From: RGIG4608 sp045651165
GTDB taxonomy: Bacteria > Bacillota > Clostridia > Oscillospirales > CAG-272
NCBI GenBank assembly: GCA_045651165.1
Contig: JAZRRX010000025.1
Coordinates: forward strand, 1 to 19,912
Length of the DNA stretch: 19,912 nt
Reading direction: 5' to 3'
Notes under the pieces: generated by a model
Database searches by the model: none
The model's input: the letters and a program-made list of their open reading frames with translations, nothing else
What the model was told of the DNA's origin: nothing
Made by a program: the position numbers and the translations under genes
Part shown: positions 1-7,929 of the stretch, one piece after another
Layout: the number at the start of each line of letters is the position of its first letter
Position numbering within the stretch: position 1 is the first letter of the stretch

Positions 1-2532
1 GAATTCAACGGATGTGGGGTCACCACCGTGTTCACCGCAAATACCAACGTGAAGGTTGGGGTTAACGGGTCTACCAAGTGTAACTGCCATGTTCATAAGC
101 TTACCAACACCTGTCTGGTCGAGCTTTGCAAAAGGATCGTTTTCGAAGATCTTTGCATCGTAGTAAGCATTGAGGAACTTACCAGCGTCGTCACGAGAGA
201 AGCCGTATGTCATCTGTGTAAGGTCGTTTGTACCGAAGCAGAAGAAATCAGCGTTAGCAGCGATTTCATCAGCTGTGATACAAGCTCTGGGAATTTCAAT
301 CATTGTACCTACTTCGTAGTCGAGTTCAACGCCTGCAGCAGCGATTTCAGCGTTAGCTGTAGCAACTACAACACTCTTAACGTACTTAAGTTCCTTAACG
401 TCGCCTACAAGAGGAATCATGATTTCAGGACGAACATTCCATTCGGGATGGTTCTTCTGAACGTTGATAGCTGCACGGATAACAGCAGCTGTCTGCATCT
501 TAGCGATTTCAGGATATGTTACTGCAAGACGGCATCCACGGTGACCCATCATGGGGTTGAATTCGTGGAGAGAAGAGATGATAGCCTTGATTTCTTCAAC
601 TGTCTTACCCTGAGCATTTGCAAGAAGAGCGATGTCTTCTTCAGTTGTGGGAACGAATTCGTGAAGAGGTGGGTCAAGGAATCTGATGCAAACGGGATTA
701 CCTTCGAGAGCTACATAGAGCTGTTCGAAGTCAGCCTGCTGGTAGGGAAGAATCTTTGCAAGAGCAACTTCTCTTTCTTCAGCAGTGTTAGAGCAAATCA
801 TTTCACGGAAAGCAGCAATTCTGTCTGCTTCGAAGAACATGTGCTCTGTACGGCAAAGACCGATACCTTCAGCGCCAAGCTCACGAGCCTTTCTAGCGTC
901 TGTAGGAGTATCAGCATTTGTTCTTACTTTAAGTGTACGGAACTCGTCAGCCCAACCCATGATTGTGCCGAAGTTACCAGAAATTTCTGCGTCAACAGTA
1001 GGAATGATACCGTCGTAGATAGCGCCTGTAGAACCATCGATGGAGATGTAATCACCTTCAACGTATGTCTTACCAGCGAGAGTGAACTTCTTGTTTTCTT
1101 CGTCCATATTGATTTCACCACAACCGGATACGCAGCATTTACCCATACCACGAGCAACAACTGCTGCGTGAGATGTCATACCACCACGAACTGTGAGGAT
1201 ACCCTGAGCTGCCTTCATACCTGTGATATCTTCAGGAGATGTTTCAAGACGAACAAGAACTACCTTCTTACCAGCGTTGTTCCAAAGTTCTGCATCTTCA
1301 GCAGAGAATACAACCTGACCGCAAGCAGCACCGGGAGAAGCGCCAAGACCTCTACCCATAGGAGTAGCAGCCTTAAGAGCCTTCCGGTCGAACTGAGGGT
1401 GAAGGAGTGTATCAAGGTTTCTGGGGTCGATCATAAGAACTGCTTCTTCCTTTGTCTTGTGACCTTCTTCTACGAGGTCAACTGCGATCTGGAGAGCTGC
1501 CTGAGCTGTTCTCTTACCGTTACGAGTCTGAAGCATGTAAAGTTTTTCGTTTTCAATTGTGAATTCCATATCCTGCATATCGTGATAGTGGTTTTCAAGG
1601 ATTTCGCAAACCTTCTTGAATTCTTCGAATGCAGCGGGGAACTTATTAGCCATTTCAGCGATAGGCATGGGAGTACGAACACCTGCAACAACGTCTTCAC
1701 CCTGTGCATTTGTAAGGAACTCACCCATGAGTTTCTTTTCACCTGTAGCGGGGTCACGTGTGAACGCAACACCTGTACCACAGTCTTCACCCATATTACC
1801 GAATGCCATTGCCTGTACGTTTACAGCTGTACCCCAAGAATAGGGAATATCGTTGTCACGACGGTAAACGTTTGCACGGGGGTTGTCCCATGAACGGAAT
1901 ACTGCCTTAACTGCGCCCATAAGCTGTTCTCTAGGATCAGAGGGGAAGTCTGTACCGATCTTTGCTTTATATTCAGCCTTGAACTGATTTGCAAGTTCTT
2001 TAAGGTCATCAGCTGTGAGTTCAACGTCGAGCTTAACGCCCTTAGCTTCCTTCATTTCATCGATGAGCTCTTCGAAGTACTTCTTACCAACTTCCATAAC
2101 AACGTCGGAGTACATCTGAATAAATCTTCTGTAGCAGTCATATGCCCAACGAGCATTGCCTGACTTTTTAGCCATAACTTCAACAACCTCTTCGTTAAGA
2201 CCGAGGTTAAGGATTGTATCCATCATACCGGGCATGGATGCACGAGCACCGGAACGAACGGAAACGAGAAGGGGATTTTCAAGATCACCGAACTTCTTGC
2301 CTGTGATAGCTTCCATCTTACCGATGTACTCGTTAATTTCAGCCTGGATAGAAGGGTTGATCTGACGGCCGTCCTCATAGTACTGAGTACATGCCTCTGT
2401 GGAAATTGTGAAGCCCTGGGGAACGGGAAGACCGATGTGGGTCATTTCAGCGAGGTTTGCACCCTTACCGCCGAGGATCTCACGCATGCTTGCATTACCT
2501 TCTGTAAAGAGGTAACAATACTTGTTTGCCAT
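1..2532 (-). CDS. ppdK: Pyruvate, phosphate dikinase (3' end cut off by window)
   Basis: Catalyses the reversible reaction ATP + Pi + pyruvate = AMP + PPi + PEP in the cytoplasm; in anaerobic clostridia it often runs in the glycolytic direction, making ATP from PPi. The gene starts at the ATG ending at 2532, behind a GGAGG at 2541-2545. It shows 844 codons, whereas the family is usually about 875-880 residues, so roughly 30-40 C-terminal residues lie off the left edge. An N-terminal nucleotide-binding signature (GGKGANLAEM) is at residues 21-30. The phosphohistidine loop GGMTSHAAVVARGMGK carries His455, the same number as in the well-studied Clostridium symbiosum enzyme. The C-terminal PEP/pyruvate domain ends with GICGEHGGDP, whose Cys832 corresponds to the catalytic Cys. 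It appears intact and monocistronic at its 5' end, with an upstream leader of about 125 nt holding a palindrome. Identification is very secure. Confidence 0.97.
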   Translation of the reverse strand, partial: MANKYCYLFTEGNASMREILGGKGANLAEMTHIGLPVPQGFTISTEACTQYYEDGRQINPSIQAEINEYIGKMEAITGKKFGDLENPLLVSVRSGARASMPGMMDTILNLGLNEEVVEVMAKKSGNARWAYDCYRRFIQMYSDVVMEVGKKYFEELIDEMKEAKGVKLDVELTADDLKELANQFKAEYKAKIGTDFPSDPREQLMGAVKAVFRSWDNPRANVYRRDNDIPYSWGTAVNVQAMAFGNMGEDCGTGVAFTRDPATGEKKLMGEFLTNAQGEDVVAGVRTPMPIAEMANKFPAAFEEFKKVCEILENHYHDMQDMEFTIENEKLYMLQTRNGKRTAQAALQIAVDLVEEGHKTKEEAVLMIDPRNLDTLLHPQFDRKALKAATPMGRGLGASPGAACGQVVFSAEDAELWNNAGKKVVLVRLETSPEDITGMKAAQGILTVRGGMTSHAAVVARGMGKCCVSGCGEINMDEENKKFTLAGKTYVEGDYISIDGSTGAIYDGIIPTVDAEISGNFGTIMGWADEFRTLKVRTNADTPTDARKARELGAEGIGLCRTEHMFFEADRIAAFREMICSNTAEEREVALAKILPYQQADFEQLYVALEGNPVCIRFLDPPLHEFVPTTEEDIALLANAQGKTVEEIKAIISSLHEFNPMMGHRGCRLAVTYPEIAKMQTAAVIRAAINVQKNHPEWNVRPEIMIPLVGDVKELKYVKSVVVATANAEIAAAGVELDYEVGTMIEIPRACITADEIAANADFFCFGTNDLTQMTYGFSRDDAGKFLNAYYDAKIFENDPFAKLDQTGVGKLMNMAVTLGRPVNPNLHVGICGEHGGDPTSVEF

Positions 2533-2615
2533 TTTTGATTCCTCCAAAAATTAAAATATAAAAATGTTTTTATAAGCGTTTATAAGGTTTGCTCCGTAAT
2601 TAAGCAGAACGATAA

Positions 2616-2634
2616 GGCATACAAAATGTATGCC
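2616..2634. repeat. Palindrome in the ppdK 5' leader
   Basis: GGCATACA and TGTATGCC form perfect 8-bp arms around AAA. It lies about 20-40 nt downstream of the predicted ppdK start point, so it could be an operator or an mRNA hairpin. It has no following T-run on either strand, so it is not a terminator. It matches no operator I recognise. Confidence 0.55.
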
Positions 2635-2663
2635 AAGCGAAAAATACGCTTATTCCACCCGAC

Positions 2664-2669
2664 ATTATA
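2664..2669 (-). promoter_or_regulatory. ppdK promoter, extended -10 box
   Basis: On the minus strand the sequence reads TGG-TATAAT, a consensus -10 with the extended TGn element. The -35 region is weak (TTCAAA or TATTCA, 15-17 bases upstream), as is common for extended -10 promoters. Transcription would begin near 2657, giving a ppdK leader of about 125 nt. Confidence 0.6.
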
Positions 2670-2720
2670 CCATAAAATTCCCATTTTGAATAGAGCTTTT
2701 TATAATTTTTTTGCTTTTAA

Positions 2721-2741
2721 TTGTAAACAATTTGTTAACAA
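2721..2741. repeat. Two tandem TTGTwAACAA motifs, possible operator
   Basis: TTGTAAACAA (2721-2730) and TTGTTAACAA (2732-2741) sit side by side with one base between them. Together they make an inverted repeat with 9-base arms and one mismatch. The halves recall the TTGTTAA half-sites of the redox repressor Rex, but the spacing is not that of a clostridial Rex site (7-4-7). The position is about 65-85 bases upstream of the ppdK start point. Confidence 0.3.
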
Positions 2742-2815
2742 AATAACGAAAAAGCCAATATTAAATCCATTTATGAACTTTATTCAGCTTTTTGTCAAAT
2801 GTTTGAAAATAATTC

Positions 2816-2849
2816 TTTACAAATATAAATATTTATGATATAATATAAT
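2816..2849 (+). promoter_or_regulatory. Promoter of the DUF512-der-obg-ppa operon
   Basis: TTTACA (2816-2821), a 17-base spacer, then TATAAT (2839-2844) preceded by TG in the extended position. A second TATAAT overlaps at 2844-2849. The predicted transcript leader is about 25 nt and leads straight to the AGGAGG at 2866-2871. Confidence 0.75.
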
Positions 2850-2876
2850 GTCAAAATTTAAAGATAGGAGGAGCTT

Positions 2877-4190
2877 ATGGTAAAAATCATATCTGTAGAT
2901 GCTAATTCAAGAGCGCAAAAAGCCGGAATATGTGAAAACGATATACTTGTATCAATTAACGGAAGAGAAATCAATGACGTACTTGATTATAGATTTCACC
3001 TTGCAAACAAACGCATTGATATCTGTATTTTAAGAAATGCTGAAGAATTGCATTTCAATATTTCAAAAGCTGAATATGATGATATCGGTCTTGATTTTGA
3101 AACTCCTCTTATGGATAAAAAGCACTCTTGCGAGAACAAGTGTATTTTTTGTTTTATAGATCAGTTGCCGAAGGGGTTGAGAAAAACTCTTTATTTCAAG
3201 GATGACGATTCACGCCTTTCTTTTCTTCACGGCAATTATATAACCTTGACCAATCTTGATGATAAGGATATTCATCGAATAATCGAAATGCATATATCTC
3301 CTGTGAATGTATCGGTGCATACAACAAATCCCGAACTTCGCGTTAAAATGATGAAGAACAAAAGATCTGGTGAGGTGTTGTCATATCTCAAAAGATTTGC
3401 TGACGCGGGAATACACATTTGTGCGCAAATTGTTCTTTGTAAGGGAATTAATGACGGTGAAGAGCTTATTCGCTCCATGATGGATTTAACCGAGTATTTT
3501 CCTGCTCTGCAAAGCGTGTCGATAGTGCCTGCTGGTAAGACAAAATTTAGAGATAACCTTTTTCCTCTTGAAAGCTTTACAAAAGAGGATTGTAAAGAAG
3601 TGATTGCACAAGTTGAAGCTTTTGCTGACGAATGCCTTGAGAAATATGGCTCACGTCTTTTCTTCTGTGCTGATGAGTTTTATATCAAGGGTGAGTTACC
3701 CTTGCATGATGACGAATATTATGAAGGATATGCTCAAATTGAAAACGGTGTTGGAATGCTCACTTCATTATTGACTGAATTTGGCATTGAAACTGAGTAT
3801 ATTGAAGAATATCTTGAGAAATATACTGCACCCAGAAAAATTTCCGTTGTTACAGGAATGGCAGCCAAGGATCAAATAATTGATATGTGTGATAGACTTT
3901 GCAAGATAATTGACGGGCTTGAGATTAAAGTTTATCCCATTCTTAATAATTTCTTTGGTCATGAAATTACTGTTTCAGGACTTTTGACTGGCGTGGATAT
4001 ATATGATCAATTAAAGGACAAAGAACTTTTGGATGAACTTATTCTCCCGCCAAACGTTCTTCGTTCCGAGGGTGACTTGTTCCTTTGTGGAATGAGCATT
4101 GATGAATTATCAGAAAAATTGAATGTTAAGATAGGACTTTCGGGCAACGACGGGGCGGGATTCATCTCGGCAATGCTCGGAATACAGTAA
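2877..4190 (+). CDS. DUF512 protein: PDZ domain plus radical SAM-type iron-sulfur domain
   Basis: 437 residues. The first ~60 residues look like a PDZ domain, with SRAQKAGICENDILVSINGR resembling the usual carboxylate-binding and 'GD-I-sING' region. Cys85, Cys89 and Cys92 form CX3CX2C (CENKCIFC), the radical SAM signature that holds a 4Fe-4S cluster with S-adenosylmethionine. The C-terminal half corresponds to the DUF512 family. Such proteins are widespread in Clostridia and cyanobacteria and commonly sit next to der, as here, but their reaction and substrate are not established to my knowledge. The start at 2877 follows AGGAGG by five bases. It is the first gene of a tightly packed operon, with 13 bases to der. 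Family assignment is secure; function is unknown. Confidence 0.9.
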   Translation: MVKIISVDANSRAQKAGICENDILVSINGREINDVLDYRFHLANKRIDICILRNAEELHFNISKAEYDDIGLDFETPLMDKKHSCENKCIFCFIDQLPKGLRKTLYFKDDDSRLSFLHGNYITLTNLDDKDIHRIIEMHISPVNVSVHTTNPELRVKMMKNKRSGEVLSYLKRFADAGIHICAQIVLCKGINDGEELIRSMMDLTEYFPALQSVSIVPAGKTKFRDNLFPLESFTKEDCKEVIAQVEAFADECLEKYGSRLFFCADEFYIKGELPLHDDEYYEGYAQIENGVGMLTSLLTEFGIETEYIEEYLEKYTAPRKISVVTGMAAKDQIIDMCDRLCKIIDGLEIKVYPILNNFFGHEITVSGLLTGVDIYDQLKDKELLDELILPPNVLRSEGDLFLCGMSIDELSEKLNVKIGLSGNDGAGFISAMLGIQ

Positions 4191-4203
4191 AGGAGGTATT
4201 AAT

Positions 4204-5535
4204 ATGGCAAAACCAATTGTTGCAATTGTCGGCAGACCTAATGTTGGCAAAAGCACACTCTTTAATAAGTTGATCGGCGAACGCCGTTCAATCGTTGAAG
4301 ATACCCCCGGTGTAACTAGAGATAGAATTTATGGTGAAACCGAATGGTGCGCAAGAAAGCTCGTTGTTATTGACACGGGTGGTATTGAGCCCAAAACAAA
4401 TGATATAATTTTGAAGCAGATGCGTTTTCAGGCGCAAATTGCTATTGATACAGCGGACGTAATCATCTTTATGTGCGACGTAAGAACAGGTCTTACCGCA
4501 GACGATAGAGATATTGCCACAATGCTCAAAAAGAGTGGGAAGCCAATCGTTCCTTGTATCAACAAATGTGATAGTGTAGGACATGTACCCTATGAATATT
4601 ACGAATTTTATGAGCTAGGCTTTGATTGTGAACCGATAGCTGTTTCATCCGTTCACGGAACGGGCTCAGGTGATCTTCTTGATGCAGTTCTTGAAGCATT
4701 GCCCGAGGAATCAGAATTTGATGATGAAGAGGACGATAGCATCAAGGTTGCCGTAATCGGCAAGCCCAATGCAGGCAAATCTTCAATTATCAATAGATTT
4801 ATCGGTGAAGAAAGACTCATCGTTTCTAATATTGCAGGTACAACGCGTGACGCGGTTGACACAAAGGTTGAAAATGAATATGGCAAGTTTACCTTCATTG
4901 ATACTGCGGGTATTCGTCGTTCTTCAAAGGTTAACGATAAGATAGAAAAATATAGTGTTCTTCGTGCACATATGGCTGTTGAAAGAGCGGACGTTTGTCT
5001 TATTCTTGTTGATGCAAACGAGGGAATTACCGAGCAGGATGAAAAGATTGCAGGTATTGCTCACGAAGCAGGTAAGGCGTCTATCGTTATAGTTAACAAG
5101 TGGGACTCCATTGAAAAGGATAATAGCACAGTTAACGAATTTACAAGAGATATTCAAACAGCACTTGCTTATATGTCTTACGCTCCAATCCTCTTTGTTT
5201 CAGCAAAGACAGGACAGAGAGTAAGAGAAATCTATAAGCACATTCAGTACGTTTATAATCAGACAAACACAAGAGTACCCACGGGTATGCTTAATGACGT
5301 ACTTGGTGAAGCAACAATGAGAGTTCAGCCACCCTCTGACAAGGGAAGACGCTTGAAGATTTACTATATGACTCAGGTTAGCGTTGCGCCTCCGACATTT
5401 GTTATTTTCTGTAATGACGTTGAACTTTTCCACTTCTCATATAGAAGATATATTGAAAACTGCATAAGAGAAACCTTTGGATTCAAGGGAACACCCATTC
5501 ACATAATAATTCGTCAGAAGGGGGATGAGGTTTAA
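4204..5535 (+). CDS. der: Ribosome-assembly GTPase Der (EngA)
   Basis: Tandem-GTPase protein needed for maturation of the 50S ribosomal subunit. It is 443 residues, the normal family length. The first G domain has P-loop GRPNVGKS (10-17), DTGG (57-60) and NKCD (120-123). The second has GKPNAGKS (186-193), DTAG (233-236) and NKWD (298-301). An acidic linker (residues 168-178, rich in E and D) joins them, and a KH-like RNA-binding domain occupies about 355-443. AGGAGG at 4191-4196 starts right after the upstream stop codon and sets the ATG at 4204. Its stop codon overlaps the obg start by one base (TAATG), so the two are probably translationally coupled. All GTPase motifs are intact. Confidence 0.98.
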   Translation: MAKPIVAIVGRPNVGKSTLFNKLIGERRSIVEDTPGVTRDRIYGETEWCARKLVVIDTGGIEPKTNDIILKQMRFQAQIAIDTADVIIFMCDVRTGLTADDRDIATMLKKSGKPIVPCINKCDSVGHVPYEYYEFYELGFDCEPIAVSSVHGTGSGDLLDAVLEALPEESEFDDEEDDSIKVAVIGKPNAGKSSIINRFIGEERLIVSNIAGTTRDAVDTKVENEYGKFTFIDTAGIRRSSKVNDKIEKYSVLRAHMAVERADVCLILVDANEGITEQDEKIAGIAHEAGKASIVIVNKWDSIEKDNSTVNEFTRDIQTALAYMSYAPILFVSAKTGQRVREIYKHIQYVYNQTNTRVPTGMLNDVLGEATMRVQPPSDKGRRLKIYYMTQVSVAPPTFVIFCNDVELFHFSYRRYIENCIRETFGFKGTPIHIIIRQKGDEV

Positions 5536-6809
5536 TGTTTATTGATAAGATACAAATTTACATTAAAGCAGGTGACGGCGGTAACGGAGCTATCTCCTTC
5601 AGACGTGAAAAATACGTAGCCCAAGGTGGTCCTGACGGTGGTGACGGAGGACACGGTGGTAACATCGTTTTCCGTATTGATGAGGGCTCAAATACGTTGC
5701 TTGCGTTCCGTTATAAAAGAAAGTTTATCGCAGGTAATGGTGGTAATGGTAAGGGCGCAAAGTTCCACGGAGCAACTGCCGATGACCTTGTAATTATGGT
5801 TCCTCGTGGAACACTTATTAAGGATGCCGAAACAGGCAGAATTATTAAAGACATGTCCGATGATGAAGATTTCATTTGCTGCAAGGGTGGACGCGGCGGA
5901 TGGGGTAATAAGCATTTCGCGACTCCCACTCGTCAAGTTCCCAACTTCGCAAAGAACGGTACAAAGGGAGAAGAGAAGGAAGTTATCCTTGAACTTAAGA
6001 TGCTTGCTGACGTTGGTATTATTGGTTATCCAAGTGTTGGTAAATCATCAATCCTTGCCCGCATAAGCGCGGCAAAGCCCAAGATTGCGGACTATCACTT
6101 CACAACACTTTCACCAAATCTTGGAGTAGTTTCCACTGGTGGTGAAAGCGGATTTATAGCAGCTGATATTCCTGGTCTTATTGAGGGCGCGGCAGACGGA
6201 GCAGGTCTTGGACATGCATTCCTTCGTCATATTGACCGTTGCCGACTTCTTTGGCACGTTGTTGATATTTCTTGCTTTGAGGGACGCGACCCCGTTGAAG
6301 ATATTATTAAAATTAATACCGAGCTTGAAAGATATAGCCCAGCACTTGCGATGCGTGAGCAAATCATCGTTGCAAACAAGGTTGACGCTTTGGATGAAGA
6401 GCTTGTAGATATTAAAGCATTTGAAGAATACGTAGAAGAGAACGGCTATAAGCTCATGTACGTTTCTGCGGCTACAGGAGAGGGACTCCCCGAGCTTATC
6501 AAGTATTCAGCCGAGGTGCTTCGTGAATTGCCCCCAATGATAATCTATGAGGCAGAATACGAACCCGAAGATGCGTATGTTGGTGGAGGTAAGGAAACAA
6601 CCATTAGAAGAGAAGACGGTGTGTTCATAGTCGAGGGCGAATGGCTCTTCAATCTTATGGGACAAATCAATTTCTCGGACTATGAGTCACTTAACTACTT
6701 CCAAAGAATTCTTTATAGAAGTGGCGTGTTTGAAGAGCTTGAAAAACACGGATGCGTTGACGGTGATACCGTTTCCATCTACGATTTTGAATTTGACTTT
6801 GTAAAATAA
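5535..6809 (+). CDS. obg: GTPase Obg (CgtA)
   Basis: Ribosome-associated GTPase that acts late in 50S assembly and in stress and growth control, including sporulation initiation in Bacillus. It is 424 residues. The glycine-rich Obg fold is at about 1-158 (GDGGNGAISFRREKYVAQGG, GPDGGDGGHGG, KGGRGGWGNKHFATPTRQ). The G domain has GYPSVGKS (164-171), DIPG (211-214), NKVD (281-284) and SAATGEG (311-317). The C-terminal OCT domain spans about 345-424. The start codon shares its A with the der stop codon, and the upstream purine-rich stretch is only a modest ribosome binding site, which fits translational coupling. In many Firmicutes obg lies beside rpmA (L27); here it is joined to der and ppa. Confidence 0.98.
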   Translation: MFIDKIQIYIKAGDGGNGAISFRREKYVAQGGPDGGDGGHGGNIVFRIDEGSNTLLAFRYKRKFIAGNGGNGKGAKFHGATADDLVIMVPRGTLIKDAETGRIIKDMSDDEDFICCKGGRGGWGNKHFATPTRQVPNFAKNGTKGEEKEVILELKMLADVGIIGYPSVGKSSILARISAAKPKIADYHFTTLSPNLGVVSTGGESGFIAADIPGLIEGAADGAGLGHAFLRHIDRCRLLWHVVDISCFEGRDPVEDIIKINTELERYSPALAMREQIIVANKVDALDEELVDIKAFEEYVEENGYKLMYVSAATGEGLPELIKYSAEVLRELPPMIIYEAEYEPEDAYVGGGKETTIRREDGVFIVEGEWLFNLMGQINFSDYESLNYFQRILYRSGVFEELEKHGCVDGDTVSIYDFEFDFVK

Positions 6810-6829
6810 AATACAGGAGGATAGTATTT

Positions 6830-7360
6830 ATGAATATTTGGCATGACATTGACCCAAGAGAAATAACCCCCGAGGAATTTACTGTCGTAATTGAGATTCC
6901 GCGCGATTCCCAGTGCAAATATGAGCTTGATAAGGAAACAGGTCTTATTAAGCTTGACCGAGTTCTTTATACTTCAACTCACTATCCTGCAAACTACGGA
7001 TTTATTCCAAGAACTTATGCGGACGATAAGGACCCTCTTGATGTTCTTATCCTTTTCTCACCACCCCTCTATCCCTTGACACTTTGCAAGGTAAGACCCA
7101 TTGGTGTTGTTCGAATGGTTGACGGTGGAGATATTGACGATAAGATTATCGCAGTTCTTGTGAACGATCCAACATCAAAGGATTATAATTCAGTTAACGA
7201 TCTTCCTTCACATATTTTCGATGAAATTATGCACTTCTTTAAGGTGTATAAGCAGCTTGAAAATAAGAAAACAGCTGTTAAATCTCTCTATGATAGAGAT
7301 AAAGCGCTTGAAATTATTCAGCAGGCAATTACAGATTACGAAGAGAAGTTCACAAACTAA
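6830..7360 (+). CDS. ppa: Inorganic pyrophosphatase, family I
   Basis: Soluble enzyme that hydrolyses PPi to two phosphates using Mg ions, pulling nucleic acid and protein synthesis forward. It is 176 residues, typical for bacterial family I. YPANYGFIPRTYADDKDPLDVL holds the metal-binding aspartates Asp66, Asp68 and Asp71. VDGGDIDDKIIAV (97-109) carries the second Asp cluster and Lys105. The signature position between the first two aspartates is Lys rather than the usual Gly, Ser, Asp or Asn, a small departure that leaves all three aspartates in place. AGGAGG at 6815-6820 precedes the ATG by nine bases. It is the last gene of the operon, 20 bases after obg, and a strong hairpin follows the stop codon. 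Confidence 0.95.
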   Translation: MNIWHDIDPREITPEEFTVVIEIPRDSQCKYELDKETGLIKLDRVLYTSTHYPANYGFIPRTYADDKDPLDVLILFSPPLYPLTLCKVRPIGVVRMVDGGDIDDKIIAVLVNDPTSKDYNSVNDLPSHIFDEIMHFFKVYKQLENKKTAVKSLYDRDKALEIIQQAITDYEEKFTN

Positions 7361-7366
7361 ATATAT

Positions 7367-7400
7367 AAAAAAGTCCGACGAAATTCGTCGGGCTTTTTTA
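7367..7400. terminator. Bidirectional terminator between ppa and the pilin gene
   Basis: A 9-bp stem (7373-7381 with 7385-7393; one G-T pair) has a 3-base loop, an A-run on its left and a T-run on its right. It can end the plus-strand operon and, read the other way, the pilin gene that stops at 7417. Confidence 0.88.
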
Positions 7401-7416
7401 TGGTTTTTGAATATAA

Positions 7417-7776
7417 TTATTTTACTATAGCAGATGCTGATTTGCCGTCAAGCGTGTATGTAATAGTTACAACTCCGTTTGTAATATTAACGGATACACT
7501 TCCCGTGAAGTTTTTAAGCTCATCACAGTTTTTAATAGCATCTTCCCATGCTTTAGCATCCGTATTATTTCTATCTAAATTATTCCACTTATTGTCATCA
7601 GCAAATTCAGCACTAATATATCTTGTCAATTGTTGAGCTTCTGATTGTGCCTTGGTTTCTTTTGCCTTATTAACGTATGCGCTATATCCAACGATAGCAA
7701 CGGTTGTAAGCACAGCAAGAATTGCGATAACAACAAGCAATTCAACAAGCGTGAAGCCCTTTTTAGTCTTTTTCAT
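7417..7776 (-). CDS. Type IV pilin-like protein (prepilin)
   Basis: 119 residues beginning with a short basic leader and the prepilin peptidase site KKG/FTLVELLVV; cleavage after Gly7 would leave a mature protein with N-methyl-Phe1 and the conserved Glu5. A hydrophobic helix runs to about residue 31 (AILAVLTTVAIVGYSAYV), followed by a charged helix (NKAKETKAQSEAQQLTRYI) and a small C-terminal domain ending in two short beta-like stretches (SVSVNITNGVVTITYTL). This is the layout of major pilins and pseudopilins of type IV pili, type II secretion or competence systems. There is one cysteine, so no disulfide-closed loop. The start at 7776 follows GGAG by six bases. No prepilin peptidase, ATPase or platform gene is nearby. 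Which fibre it joins cannot be told. Confidence 0.88.
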   Translation of the reverse strand: MKKTKKGFTLVELLVVIAILAVLTTVAIVGYSAYVNKAKETKAQSEAQQLTRYISAEFADDNKWNNLDRNNTDAKAWEDAIKNCDELKNFTGSVSVNITNGVVTITYTLDGKSASAIVK

Positions 7777-7819
7777 TTTGTTCTCCTTTTACTCAAAAAA
7801 TGTAAAATTTACTTGATAA

Positions 7820-7848
7820 ATTATACTATTAAATCCGACAAAAGTCAA
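7820..7848 (-). promoter_or_regulatory. Promoter of the pilin gene
   Basis: On the minus strand TTGACT (7843-7848), a 17-base spacer and TATAAT (7820-7825) form a near-consensus SigA promoter about 45 bases before the pilin start codon. The gene is therefore its own transcription unit. Confidence 0.78.
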
Positions 7849-7887
7849 CACAATTTTCAAAATAAATTATTAATGCATAAAATATAA

Positions 7888-7920
7888 AAAAACAAGGCAC
7901 TCGTTTTCACGAGTGCCTTA
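7888..7920 (-). terminator. Terminator of the groES-groEL operon
   Basis: Stem 7894-7903 paired with 7910-7919 (10 bp, AAGGCACTCG/CGAGTGCCTT, loop TTTTCA). On the minus strand it is followed by a T-rich run, and it lies just beyond the groEL stop codon at 7930. Confidence 0.88.
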
Positions 7921-7929
7921 AGTTTTTTA

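Larger units (their letters stand above)
2533..2876. other. Divergent regulatory region between ppdK and the DUF512-der-obg-ppa operon
   Basis: This 344-base stretch has no convincing gene. The only ORF, about 70 codons from 2626, lacks a ribosome binding site and is AT-driven noise. It holds the ppdK promoter and leader on the minus strand, the promoter of the plus-strand operon, an 8-bp-arm palindrome at 2616-2634, a weaker hairpin at 2635-2651, and two tandem TTGT(A/T)AACAA motifs at 2721-2741. The rest is AT-rich spacer. Confidence 0.7.

Noticed and set aside
28..1893. 621-codon open frame on the plus strand, antisense to ppdK
   Set aside because: Cysteine-rich implausible protein with no ribosome binding site; it is a by-product of codon bias in ppdK, whose catalytic motifs on the minus strand are intact.
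2626..2838. 70-codon plus-strand frame upstream of the DUF512 gene
   Set aside because: No ribosome binding site, Lys/Phe/Ile-rich AT noise, and it overlaps both promoters and palindromes.
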